A stretch of DNA of 64,000 nucleotides from Isoetes taiwanensis. Lineage: Eukaryota > Streptophyta > Lycopodiopsida > Isoetales > Isoetaceae. Both the position numbers and the translations under genes were made by a program. Positions 36,200 to 47,462 of this stretch are shown here, piece after piece. The notes beneath the pieces are model-generated. The model saw nothing but the letters and a program-made list of their open reading frames with translations. It was not told the origin of the DNA and did no database searches. How positions within the stretch are numbered: the stretch's first letter is position 1; the number at the start of each line of letters is the position of its first letter. Location of the stretch: positions 4,078,644 to 4,142,643 of the forward strand of contig JAJEKV010000026.1 in assembly GCA_021234155.1 (NCBI GenBank), given 5' to 3'.

Positions 36200-36905
36200 A
36201 CTCCATGGGGTAATATTAACTAAGAATTGAGACCAGCTTTAATCTCAAAAATTCTGGCACTTAACACCCAATATAACATGACCTCAAAAATTCTGGCACT
36301 TCACATGGTTTGATGTGTTATGATAGTGTGTTGGCATTGTGATGATGCCACACACATCTTTGTGGTTTGATCTTGTATCCAGGTTATGCTATTTTGAGTA
36401 TATGACATGCTTGGATCGTCTCTGTTTTTTTTCTTTGCTAGGTTGGTTGCAACCGAAGTCTTGGATGACCTATATTCGTATGAATATGTAAGAGCTTCAA
36501 GCATAAAGCGTTGGATGCTTTGCTGCGGCGAAGCAGCAATTTGTTTTGAACTAGCTGTGTGAGGCTTAAGGAAGTCTATCCTAGGCAAAAGGAGGAATGT
36601 GGTATATGTAGGGATTCCAACACTAAAGTCGTAAGAGAAATCAAATACATAACAAACAATTTGAAGGATCGAAGACAAGTTGCTAAAACCATGAGCGAAA
36701 GCAACAAGTATATTCTAGTAATCTATTGCATTCCAATTCAAATTTAAAGTCATTCCATTCATCACTACCAATTCATGAGGGCAACCCATAGTGCCACAAC
36801 ACTTTGTTTGTTAATAGTTTCATAGTTTTCATTCTTCAATCTATCTTTTTATGATCTAATTAAAAACTTGCATGCAGACATTGTTCTGTTGTGACCTAGA
36901 AGCTA
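36200..36905. other. No supported gene
   Basis: A short direct repeat, CTCAAAAATTCTGGCACTT, occurs at about 36243 and 36284. No coding signal was found. Confidence 0.45.
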
Positions 36906-37581
36906 TTACATGCAAGAAGGGTCTAAAGAAATTACATCTCTCTGATGTATCTTCTCAAATACTGTTTGTGCATCGCCTACAGCCTCGCAATTATTATACA
37001 TAGAAATCAATGCGTTTCCAACATTAACTTCTTTGTCTAGCCCAACTTCAATACTATAGACATGAATAAGCCTACCCTCTGTTATGAACTCAAAACTGGT
37101 GCAAACACTCAATACGGTCATAACAGTGATGTTTTGTTTGGATGCATATTCTCCAGCTGCATTTCTCGGAAAATTTTGATCGCCTGTTGGCAATATCCAT
37201 GCTTAGCATACGCTCCAACCATTGAAGTCCAGGATACTATGTTGCTAGTTTCCATACTGTCAAAAGCAATACATGCATCATATGTTTTTCCACACTTACC
37301 ATACATGTTGACAAGAAGGCTTCCCGTAAAGAACTGAACATGAAGTCCACTGTAGATTAGTTGCGAATGTACCCACTTCCCAAGAGGAAGGGCCTTTGGA
37401 TAAGAGCAAACGTTTTGCAAACAAGTGTATGCAGATGTAAAATCAAAATTAAAGCTCCTTTGATCAGGTAAATGATCTGCTCAGCCAAAGAAGTCTGCTT
37501 CCGGATAACACTGAAAAGAGAGATTACCTTAGCATTTTTTCGGTGCCCAGAAAATGACAAGAATGCCGTTACCAACATCAA
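36906..37581 (-). pseudogene. PLS-type pentatricopeptide-repeat protein fragment
   Basis: Minus-strand blocks align to consecutive PPR motifs. Near 37400 it reads GKWVHSQLIYSGLHVQFFTG, then LLVNMYGKCGKTYDACIAFD, then IVSWTSMVGAYAKHGYCQQA. In another frame, from ~37120, it reads ITEGRLIHVYSIEVGLDKEV, then NALISMYNNCEAVGDAQTVF and FEKIHQRDV. These match the vHs..i..G...d.fv..aLi.mY.KCG..eda..vF pattern of plant organelle RNA-binding PPR proteins. A frameshift near 37130 and another near 37420 break it, and neither end of a full gene is present. It lies inside the interval bounded by the GGAAACCCTTCC arrays, so it may have been carried as a captured fragment. Confidence 0.75.
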
Positions 37582-38457
37582 GAGCCATGAATCGGATCCT
37601 ATGTCATAAAGGAACTATGAAATACAATCATGGCGTGATCATGTAGTTGAAATTTAGAATCACTCTATATATGTCGAATCCCTAAATCGTTTACATGAAT
37701 AATATTCCAATCTGATGTGCCAAATGCTCTGATTGATTGCCAAAGAGATTGCTGCTGCATGACTTCTGCATCCTTCACTGCCTCATTCAACCACCCAGAA
37801 TGCCTGCTGAGAAGACGGTCATAAAGGACGCTACAGCTAAGAAGCCAAAAGCTTAGAAATTTTCATACCTCAATGATTCAGTCGAACGCTGAAATTTTCG
37901 ACTGGCATAACGAGATCTCCACATTCCGTCTCCAACTAAATGGTAAGTGCTTTTAACTTATCAATTGATATTTGGGTCTATTGTAACATGAATAATATGG
38001 AAGCCCTTGTCTTCTTTCGTTTGAAGCAGATCACTGGTATTTGCTACCGCCATGCACTTCTTACCATTACTAGCCTGCTATGGCACTAAGAAAGCAAATT
38101 ATGCAGGCACAAACAAGGCAGTAAAAAGAAAGAATGTTTGCTCTTCATGAGATGCTAAAAGCTACAGATCCAAAATACAAAAACAAGTTCATATCTGCAG
38201 ACTTTGCCCAGGAAGAAACAAAAGAAGAGAAATAGATGAAAATGGCATACCTCGGTTCCCAAACTCTGAATCCGGATCCATAGCCTGCATACGAATACTG
38301 CGTGATCAAAGGATTGAGGGACACATTGACGGATAAAGGAATATAAACACAAGAAGATAAAAGTCGCTAAAGTCAGATGCCTAGCATTTGAGAAGACCTA
38401 CCAAATGAAAGTTTGGCCGATTTGGGTCGGCACAGATGAAGAAGAAGCAACCCTAAA
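37582..38457. other. Intergenic; one short coding-like stretch
   Basis: On the minus strand about 37830-37675 reads an uninterrupted YDRLLSRHSGWLNEAVKDAE and on to QQQSLWQSIRAFG. It has no start codon and no family I can name. The rest shows nothing. Confidence 0.3.
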
Positions 38458-41400
38458 CATTAGGGTTTTTTTGAGATTAAAAAAGGGCCTTCAAAATATG
38501 CCAACTAAGCCAAATGAAGATAAATGAACCACCAATCAGAAATCAGAGCCTGACGGGTCCAGTCAGCAAAACTGTTATAACTAATTTACTGAATCACATT
38601 TTCTAGCATAACTGTTGATAGAAAAGTCCAAATGAGCTCTCGTTTAGTGCAATAGATAGATCTCGTTGAGATCTTTCCAACCTTAGGTGCTTTGCACATA
38701 TTTTAACACTAGACCTGTCTCTGGAACCATTCCTGATCCATGGACCAGAACTGGCCCACATGACCTCTGCCACTTAAACCCATGTAACTCATAACAGAAA
38801 TTTCGATTTTGAACTATACCGCCACCATTTGAGTCTTCACTTGTTTCTTAATGACCTCTGAGAATTTCAAGACCAATGGGGTCACCTCTACCTTGTGGTG
38901 ATTGCTCAAACATTAGAGAATTTGGCAGTCTCTGCACCAGTCCAGAACTGCCTTCTTCAATTTTTCTAGCATAAAGTGACCTAAACCTTGCTAAAGTTGG
39001 AGGTATTTGCCTGTTTATCATAGAACACATTGAGTTTTATGTTCCCATATTTTCTTGCTATCATCTGACATTGGTGGAAGCCGCCAAACCCTATTTTGGT
39101 CAAAAAAGCTGCTTGAGGTTCGAGAATTATTTGTCTCTTATTATAACAAGTTTTAACTTAATTCTTGTGGCCATGAGTTGCTAACTATACGAGCTATAGT
39201 CTTATGATTTTTTGGAGTGTTTATAAGTCATGTTAACCTCACAATTTACTAAAAGAATCTACGATCTGTAATCTGTGACACAAGTATATGTTAAAATGCT
39301 CAAATAACAACCATCCATAATACCATGAGGGTAATAAGTGATGCATTCTACTTATATCTACATAGAATATAACTCTTATCAACTTACATATAGGGTAACT
39401 AGAGTGTAACCATGCAATTTTTGGGATTAAAACATGATGTACAACTGCAGGATTAACACATTAGAGTATAAAGTTGAGTTAACTCCACAATTATAGCTCC
39501 AAAACTCCACAACGGTCATAGTTAGTGATGTTTATTGATGAATTAAGTGAATGTTGTGAAGTTTAGCCATGACAATATGTAATTAGACCATATGACATTA
39601 TATGTATGTTTCTTTAGTTCATGGAAGAGACACTACCTTTCCCCATATAAGCCTATAAAATAGTTGAAAATGTGAACATTGACTTATATGGAGATCTCTT
39701 ATATAGGTTGTATGTCCTTATTGAAAAAAATACTGAAGAAATCATGTTTATTTCTTACTAGCATAAACTTTATATCTGTGTTGCTGCTATAAAGCATTGT
39801 CATCCAAGTAGAATAATGTTACATGTAGGTTATCTTTCATGTATATTATATTTTTCATGGATGCGTACCTTTCTTGGCAATATAAATCTCTAGTTGCATG
39901 TTAAAGTACACATGTTATTTCTAAGGTTTTAATTTATATAAGCATGCATCACCATTTATGGTCCATGAGACCAATTGTATAGAGCATATATCTCTCACTA
40001 GCCTTATCCATTTTGCCCCATAGAGTGATACTATGGCTTTTTAGCTTCGATCACATGATTTTTGAAAGGTGTAAGTGGAGGTCCATGTAGCTTCAATTGG
40101 TCATAAGTACCTCATAAATTCTCAATTCTTTGTGCTTCAACCTTACCCTTAAATTACGCAAGCTCACATAGTCAACTAATTTTCTCCTATAGAGAATCAT
40201 ACAAGTAAACTATATGCGAAAGTTGAGATCAAAATTGATTAAAGTGATGCCATTATTGATTTTTAAACTTTCAATCATTTGGACCAATGATGGTCTATAA
40301 CTGGACTGCAGATAGCAGTCTATCTTGATGTTTTATAGAAAAAGTTTTTCATATTTTTCCTTGGTTCTTTTTGCATTTGTTTCTTGATATGAGATACTTC
40401 GAGGATGTGATTTTGTAAAGTCACACCTTTAAGGCACAAATCTAGAATAAACATGGAAGACATAATATAATTGATGCTATTTATTTTAATACAATCCTCA
40501 AGATAATGACCAACAGATATTTTTTGTGAACAAAATGGTTCAGGAGCTACTCATGTCCCAAAACTCAACGTGAGATGGACTAACATAAGTATATTATTGA
40601 TTTTTAAATGGACTATGGACCCAAGAATGTGGGTGTATGTAAATCGTTTTTTGATTTTTATTTACCATGTCTTTTACTCTTTTCACGAGCTTGTTTTTGC
40701 ATTGGTTTCATATTCTTATGAACTTTCATAATGTGATTTTTTGGAGGACAACCTAGAGTCATATATATCAATGTTACCCATTTGTATAAATTCCCTAAAA
40801 TTAAAATTAGAAGTAAAAGTCAAAACATCAAATTCAAACTCAACAAACATTTTTCTAGGATGGAGGACCTCGTGAACTACTTATATGCCAAATTTGAGCT
40901 CAAAATTTATCTCCTTCCAAAAGTTGTTGTTTTTTATACAACGCTTTCGGGAACCAAGATCTTTGGTTCTCGAAGCGCGTAAAACGCTTCCGACCCTGTC
41001 ATGTTTGAATGGCTATATCTTCCTTCACAGACTTCGAATTGAGATGCGGTTTTTTGTGTCTTGCGCTATATCTCGTGTAGAAAAATCACATTATAGCCAA
41101 AAAAATCAAAAAATCTTTTCGTTAAGACAGTTTTACTTTGTGTGAACATGAAGCTTTTGGTACTTGACCCCCTTGGGTTTGCTAGTGCATAACTCACAAG
41201 AACGGGAGCTGATACATTTTTGTGTATTTTTTGTGTGAACCATAACTGCCATATATGAACTCCTAGAAAGGCTTTGGCCAGTTTTTGTGCCCTTGATTTT
41301 ATATGATTTTTTTTGTAAACCTTCAAAATGCCCTTTAATGGTCCATCATGGGACAGGTCTAGTGTTAACCACTTATGATTGTCAAAACTCCAAAAAATAT

Positions 41401-41670
41401 GGTTTTTACTATTTTTTACTATCCTACAGGGCTAAAAGATATGCAAAACCACCCAAGGTTGGAAAGATCTCAATGAGATCTATCTATTGCACCAAACAAG
41501 AGCTCATTTGGACTTTTCTATCAACACCTATGCTAGAAAATGTGATCCAGTGAGTTGGTTATAACTGTTTTGCTGACTGGATTACCAGTTCTGTTTTCTG
41601 ATTGGTAGTTCATATAGCTTAGTCAGCAGTTCTTAGAAGGCCCTTTTATGATCTCAAAAAATCCCTAATG
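38458..41670. mobile_element. 3.2-kb element with ~280-330 bp terminal inverted repeats
   Basis: The left arm (38458 to ~38745) starts CATTAGGGTTTTTTTGAGAT. The right arm (~41334-41670), read on the minus strand, starts CATTAGGGATTTTTTGAGAT. The arms stay aligned through AAGTCCAAATGAGCTCT, AATAGATAGATCTC and TTGAGATCTTTCCAACCT. They remain alignable to TTAACACTAGACCTGTC, with a ~50-bp insertion in the right arm. The 2.6-kb interior is AT-rich and has no convincing gene. It is a non-autonomous TIR or foldback DNA element. No clean target duplication is visible. Confidence 0.8.
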
Positions 41671-42169
41671 AAAAGAACTCGTTAGGATTTGTGCAGGCAT
41701 TTCAAACATTGGCATTTGATTTGAAGAATCAAAAGACCGTGCCGGATGATTCCCATCCGTAAGAACTATAGCCCATATTTAGGGCTTCGTTTCCACACCT
41801 TGGCGCACAATCCATCCGCCATTTTCCATGTTTTTTCTGAGACGTTCATTCTTTTTAGTAACTTGCTCTGATTTTTAAGCCGAACTCCAGAAATCGAACG
41901 CTTCATTGAATCTTTTTTGGACTTTCTAAATCACTGAACTGAAATGCATCTTTGAATCCCCTGAATCGCCACAAACACTTTCTTGAATCCTTGCCTCAGA
42001 AACGCTTCTTAAATCGTTGCCGGTGAGGTGAAACCTTGAATCTCCAATTGCAGCCGGAGAAGAGGTGAGAAGAAAAGAAATTCTTTCTAAAAGCCTCTTC
42101 TAAAATAGCCGTGGGAATTAAATCTGGTCATTAATTAACGGCCGCGGATATCTTCTTCCGAAAAATTCC

Positions 42170-42360
42170 AATTTCAGTGGAAACCCTTCCGGGGTTCTAA
42201 TATGAAACCCTTCTGGATTTCATATAGAACCCCGGAAGGGTTTCCACTAATTTATTTAATAACCCCAATCGGGGGGAGATAGTGTGAGTGAAAAGCATCC
42301 CTTACATAAATGCTAAGTAAAAGATAAAAGCATCCCTTAGGTAGATGCTAAAATTTCATA
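42170..42360. repeat. GGAAACCCTTCC foldback, right
   Basis: GTGGAAACCCTTCCGGGGTT followed by its near-perfect reverse complement, AACCCCGGAAGGGTTTCCAC (42178-42246), forms a long hairpin. An inner AATATGAAACCCTTCTGGAT / ATTTCATAT pair lies inside it. To the right come CCCCAATCGGGG and repeated AAAGCATCCC / ATGCTAA words. Read in reverse, the order matches the left edge of the 35.6-kb array. Confidence 0.8.
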
Positions 42361-42484
42361 AAGTGGGTCCTATCTATCATGAGCAATCATGCTATAGGCC
42401 CTAGTTGTTAAGGTCCATAGAAATAAAAGCTTGTTTAGGCATTTCCTATAGAACCGTAGTTGTCAAGATCCATAGAAAAAAAGC

Positions 42485-45400
42485 TTGTCTAGGCATTTTG
42501 CCAAAATTCACTTTGATATGGAGGCTGTTCTTTTTGCTAGGACATGTTTAGAAGATGACTTGGGAAGGAAGTTTGTTATTGGCTTGAAACACCTTGAAAA
42601 AGTTCATGATATGAAGTCTTCTCTTCATGTTAACGCGGATACTGATTCTAATACAGATAATTGTTTGAATGATAGTGTGAGAAACTGCCTTTTTTCTGAC
42701 GAAGATTTAATTGATGATGAGATACCCGAAGGTGATAGAATTGATTGTAACAGCCAAGAGGTGGATGACCAGGAGGAAGTTCCTACTTTAACCCTTCAGA
42801 ACTCATCAAAATTTCCTATTATTCTAGACCAAAATGTTGAATGTTTTGCTGCTGTTTGGAATCATGCGATTTAGAGAAGCCAAAACTTTGGTGCGCTTGC
42901 GCCAATTAATATTGATACTTGGAAAGCCTTGGCTGGGATTATTGACGATGAAGTCAGATCTGCTACTGTTAAGGCAGCAAAGCTTGAGAAGTATTTCACG
43001 AAAAAGGAAATTAACCTACCTGTACCTGCTGATTTCTTTGGACAACCATGTCTTTATGGTACTGCTTGGCACATCAGCCAAAAAGGGAATATGGCCTACT
43101 CTAATGACACGAGAGATGGATTTTTTCTAAAAAAACTATGGAGAATGCATTGCCCTTTTTTATCTTGTAGTTGTGATAAATCAGTCAAGAAGAATGACAA
43201 ATCTCTGGAATGCAGAAGTGGAATTGTTTGGATTGACCAAGCTGTATGGTTCATCTTGAACAACTTGGATATTGTTTTTCCTGACTCTTCGCCTATGGTT
43301 AAGATGGTCGGCCTCACCAAGCTATTGCATAATGTGCTGAAACCAGCTATTCTTGCATACATTTCTTATCTTGAAGTTAGGAAGATTTTTATCAACATGA
43401 CTCTTTATTATGCTGATTCTCCTAACAGTGACCTTAAGGCTGCCTTTGGCAACAACAAACTTGCTGATATTGCAGAAAAAACACTTAGGCCTGTTGCTTT
43501 TAGGCATAGCCAGATCGCCAAAAGGAAATATACCCCTGCCACCATGGATGGATCCTCAAACGGTACCTCTTCAAATTTGTTCACTCCGAAGAGACCTCCA
43601 AGAGTGACCAGTGTAGTACCGTACTTCCATACGTACAGAAGTTTTTTACGTTTTTTACGTATGATACCTCTTAACGTACTCGCAGAAATTTAACGTACCT
43701 AAAAAAATTTCGGTACGTTAAAAGTTCAGAGGTACGTTACGTACCGTACCTATAAAAAATGTACGGTACCTTAGAAAAACCTTGAAAAAACTTAAAAAAC
43801 CTTTAAAAAACGTAAAAAACCTGTAAAAAACGTACCGTACCTCAAAAAAACGTAACGTACTTCAATTTTTTTTTTTTTTTTTGGTTGATCGCAGAATGCA
43901 TAAAACCATTCCGTACGTACTGTACGTCCAGTCCGGTACGGTAAGTACCCAGAAGGTACCGTACGCGTACGTAACCTACACTGAGAATGACCTCTGATCC
44001 TCGCCTTTCCATTAGCATTGGTACAGCTTCCAACAACATTGATGACAAAACTGATGCAGATCGCAATTTGGATGATTATTCTGTCACCAAGGGTGGGAAC
44101 AAAATAATTTCTTTGGATGGTGGTATTCCGAACAAGTTAGACTACACTGACATTACAAGGTTCGTTCTATTTATGCTTTTCATATTCTCTTTTCAGCACA
44201 ATTGTTTATACAATATGTTATCTGTTCTGAGCTATTAGATAGGCACCAAGGGTTTTTTATGGGAAGAGTTTTCCCTTGGTGTCTAGTTGTTTTAAAAAAC
44301 TTTTAAATATCAATATCCTTATTTACTTGGGGGCTGCTCTGCTCCAAAACTATACTATCTCTGATTATTCCTTTCTTCCATAAACTATATTTAACCCTTT
44401 TAACTTATTCCTAGTTCTGTCTAGATACTCCCTACTAAACTATTAAATATTTTTTTAGGATATCCTTCGTAACACAAGATCAGTGGTTAAAGACTGCAAT
44501 CGAAGAAGGCATTTGATTACTGAAAAATTAAAAGACAAGACTAAAGTGGTTCACAATACGTTTTTTTCGAAGGCCTTGGAGAAATTCAGTATACGAAGTA
44601 TTTTCAGTGATGTCCTAATGGCGTCTATCCCTTTTCTAACCGTTGATTTGTTGGACAATACCCTTTTTGGATGGAGATATCTTAACCAACTAAGGGATAA
44701 GCTTTATCGTCCCTTTGATGTTTTTGCTGATGGTTTTCCCAAGAAATGTCCATGTCAAAATCCTACTTTGGCTAAGTTCATTAATCCTGCAGTTGGTCAT
44801 ATACGTACGATGGACCTTGATATTATTCATTGCCCAAAGCTTAAATTAGCTTTGTCTTATGGTCTCAACCATATTCCGGACTCCTCTTTTTCCAAAGCTC
44901 AATTTACTGTTGACTTCAAAGCTACCGTTGAACAGTTTTTTGCTGTTCACCAGTTCCGTATGTTGCATTTGTCTGATATGGAGATTGAAACTATTAAAGA
45001 TAAGTTGGTGGACTTAGCTGGCAGTCGTATTTCTGACTTCAAGAGCAAAAATAATTCTAAAAGATTCCTTTGGGATGATGGTAATGTTAGAAAAAACATC
45101 TATTGCCTGAAGAATAATCTATATATTTCAGAGGTTGACAAGGCTGGGAATAATGCTTCTTTTATTTGCCAGAAACACGTTAGGGAAATGGCCCTAGTCA
45201 GACTAGACAGCCCTGATTTTGAGAAAATTCCATTTAGTGTCCAAGAGATCAAACATGAATGTATTGATGGGATCTCTAATTTGTTAAATCTCCAGCATCC
45301 TTCATGTAATGGGTTACCCTACCTTATGGGTATTTTCAAGGCTCACAAAGGAGAGTATAGGTGGCTTACGAATGCTCACAACACTGTCTTCACCGAAATC

Positions 45401-46513
45401 TCTGATTTGTTGACATCTATGTTAAACAACTTTGTCTCTCTCTGGCCAGAGATTTGCCATTGGAATACTGCAGAGGCTAGACTTTGGCTGAAAGATAAAG
45501 TCAATCCATGTTGGCTCATTAATTCTTCGTATGATTTTGTTCTGAATTTACCAAAAAACATTTTTAATGTGTGCTCCATGGACATCACTAAGTGTTATGA
45601 GAACATTCCTCTCGAAGGGAGTGATGGAATTATGGAAGTCATTTCAGATGTAGCCTTCCTTGTATGGGATTTCATGTCTCGAAAATTGCCTTTAGGACAA
45701 CTTGTAGTCTTAAACAGATCAGCTTCTTACAGTGTTAAATGGAAGAAAATCATTGATGGAAAAGTTAATGGTACTATTATTTCAAAACAGGAATTTTGCA
45801 GAATCAACAGTTGGCTTTTAGGCCATTGCTATCTCCAAATGGGTTCCCAGATCTGGAGACAGAAAAAGGGCATTCCGATGGGTTTTTCAAGCAGTCCTGC
45901 CTGGTGTAATTTGTACTTAGCATGGTTTGAACTTAGGTTTATCTCCAGACTTGCTCTTCTTGGAAGGTTTAATGATATTACCAGGTTCCAATTTTCATTT
46001 AGATATATTGATGATTCGTGCATTATTAATGGTGGTGATCTGAAAGAATTCTTCTGCAAAGATGCTGAATTCTCAGTTTATAACATGAACCTTTTGGGGC
46101 TTAAAGATGAGACAATTTATCAGAGGAACTCAGTATTGGGTATGGATGTTAACTTCCTTAATATTTCTGTTCGGATATTGGATCCTCATAATGGCTTGTA
46201 CCACTTCTTTCGATATGATAAAAGGAAAAATCCTAGTTTTAAGGTTAACAGGTTTATCAAGGCACTTGGATGTAGACCTTATGGTCAAACATCAAAAGTC
46301 ATAATTTCTCAGATTTTCCCATATGTTTATGCACATTCAAATTGTGTGACTGCTGCTGAAGACATCTTTGATTTAGTTGTTGCTTTCTGCAACAATGGCT
46401 TCATCAAAGAAGATATCACAAGGATTGTTTTCCGTACTCTCAAGTCTAATAACTTTCCTGCTCTGCCCTTTGACATTGAAGACATATCTAGAATTCTAAG
46501 GAGTTTGCTATAA
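42485..46513 (+). pseudogene. Penelope-like reverse transcriptase gene, 5' truncated, interrupted by a MITE
   Basis: The C-terminal exon (44479-46513) encodes a complete RT core, counted from 44483. Motif A is CSMDITKCYENIP with Asp at residue ~367, motif B is KKGIPMGFSSSPAWCNLYL at ~461, and motif C is FRYIDD with the two Asp at ~510-511. A thumb-like region, FKVNRFIKALGCRPYG then FPYVYAHSNC, follows. The IPMG...S..CNLYL..FE plus YIDD combination and the tail pattern resemble Penelope-like elements. I see no GIY-YIG endonuclease, so it looks endonuclease-deficient or of another RT clade. Upstream coding (from ~42500) runs in one frame with a single TAG at 42872-42874 and continues to 43608. 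After the MITE the frame resumes at 43992. A 319-bp intron (44160-44478, donor AAG|GTTCGT, acceptor CACAAG|A) keeps the frame. Confidence 0.75.
43601..43991. mobile_element. hAT-type MITE (375 bp) with 8-bp target duplication
   Basis: The element is 43609-43983. Its ends are CAGTGTAGTACCGTAC and, on the minus strand, CAGTGTAGGTTACGTACGCG, an 8-bp perfect terminal repeat. Flanking 8-mers are AGAGTGAC (43601-43608) and AGAATGAC (43984-43991), matching at 7 of 8. An 8-bp duplication and CAGTG-type ends are hAT hallmarks. The interior is rich in GTACGT/ACGTAC palindromes and AAAAAACGT words and encodes nothing. Removing the element plus one duplication (383 bp) restores the host reading frame exactly. 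Confidence 0.85.
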
Positions 46514-46575
46514 GTCCTTTTCTCGTTACTTTTCTCTTTTTGTTATAATAGTTTATTTTCAAAAGGTTACGAGTT

Positions 46576-46623
46576 GGGTAGAGTCCCTGTGTTACAACAG
46601 GGCTCTACCCTCCCTGTTGTAAC
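46576..46623 (+). other. Alternative hairpins in the RT gene's 3' UTR
   Basis: GGGTAGAGTCCCTGT (46576-46590) pairs with ACAGGGCTCTACCC (46597-46610). Alternatively GTTACAACAGGG (46591-46602) pairs perfectly with CCCTGTTGTAAC (46612-46623). The two folds use the same middle segment and exclude each other. They lie ~65 bp after the RT stop codon and ~70 bp before the next module starts. Confidence 0.6.
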
Positions 46624-46919
46624 ATCTTGTTTATCACCAATGTTTGGCTTAACATAGGGACTCCCCAATCTGGGGTAGGAGGCAGGTTTTTTTTATGTAA
46701 TTCTTCTTGATTTTTTCTTCCTAGGGATTACTAGGGGATCTATATTATTTTAGTTTGCTCCTTTCGCTTATCTCCTCCTTAACATCTTCTTTGTCCTAAT
46801 GTCCCTGGTATCGTCTACCTTTATGTTTAAATCCTTTTTTCTGATTTTTCTATTTTCTTTACCAGTGTAAGTTCTATCTCACGTTTAGGGTTAGCTCGGC
46901 CAAAAAATCTTTCTGTTCG

Positions 46920-47462
46920 ATGGCTGGAGATGTTTTCGTACTCATACTAACAGATCGCAATTGGCATGGCCATGGTTTTGACGGTTCGCTACCATGCCAG
47001 GGTTGCAGCAAAACTTTCCATTTCGGCTTCTTATACCTGAGATCTTTAGATAATTTTTCCCTACTTATAGTTTCGGCTTGCTCTCCATTGTTAGCCGGCT
47101 TGTTCCTTTTGTGGATGGGAAGAAAGAAGGGCGGCTTAAATAAAGCCACCATCGTCAGGTTACAAAAAGATAGAGAAATGGCTGAGAAAAGGAAGAATCT
47201 CTTCGGTTTCCATAAGCCTGCTAAAGCTTCAGTTCTGTCTCATAAGTCTGCTCCTATTGAAGGTGAAGATAGCTCTGCACCAATCATAATTACATCTCGG
47301 GATATTTTGCCTAGTATGGCAGCACAATTTGTTTCCAGTTCCTCTGAGATCCCTGTCTTTCTTGATCCTGCTCAACATGATAGTGTTGCTCCTCAAAATG
47401 TCGTCAATCAGGTTGCCACATTAATTTTTGGTTCCCACAAGCTGCCTTATGGTTTTGGCTAA
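46920..47462 (+). CDS. First exon of the retroelement 5' module (copy B)
   Basis: The frame is open for 180 codons from ATG 46920. A more likely protein start is ATG 47115, which gives MGRKKGGLNKATIVRLQKDR and then EMAEKRKNLFGFHKPAKASV, a basic N-terminus. The best donor is AATCAG|GTTGCC at 47411/47412. Upstream residues (CQGCSKTFHFGFL) show a CxxC but no known domain. The copy in module A (17962-18507) is the same exon with at least two frameshifts, so this is the better-preserved version. Function is unknown; by position it would be an N-terminal extension or a separate ORF1 of the retroelement. Confidence 0.4.
   Translation: MAGDVFVLILTDRNWHGHGFDGSLPCQGCSKTFHFGFLYLRSLDNFSLLIVSACSPLLAGLFLLWMGRKKGGLNKATIVRLQKDREMAEKRKNLFGFHKPAKASVLSHKSAPIEGEDSSAPIIITSRDILPSMAAQFVSSSSEIPVFLDPAQHDSVAPQNVVNQVATLIFGSHKLPYGFG

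Noticed and set aside
41287-41553. 88-residue plus-strand ORF in the right arm of the 3.2-kb element
   Set aside because: It overlaps the inverted-repeat arm, and the left arm does not preserve the frame.
44459-44478. TTTTTTAG at 44451-44458 as the intron acceptor in the RT gene
   Set aside because: Joining from the only good donor (44160) to this acceptor shifts the frame and meets a stop. The later CACAAG acceptor keeps the RT frame.
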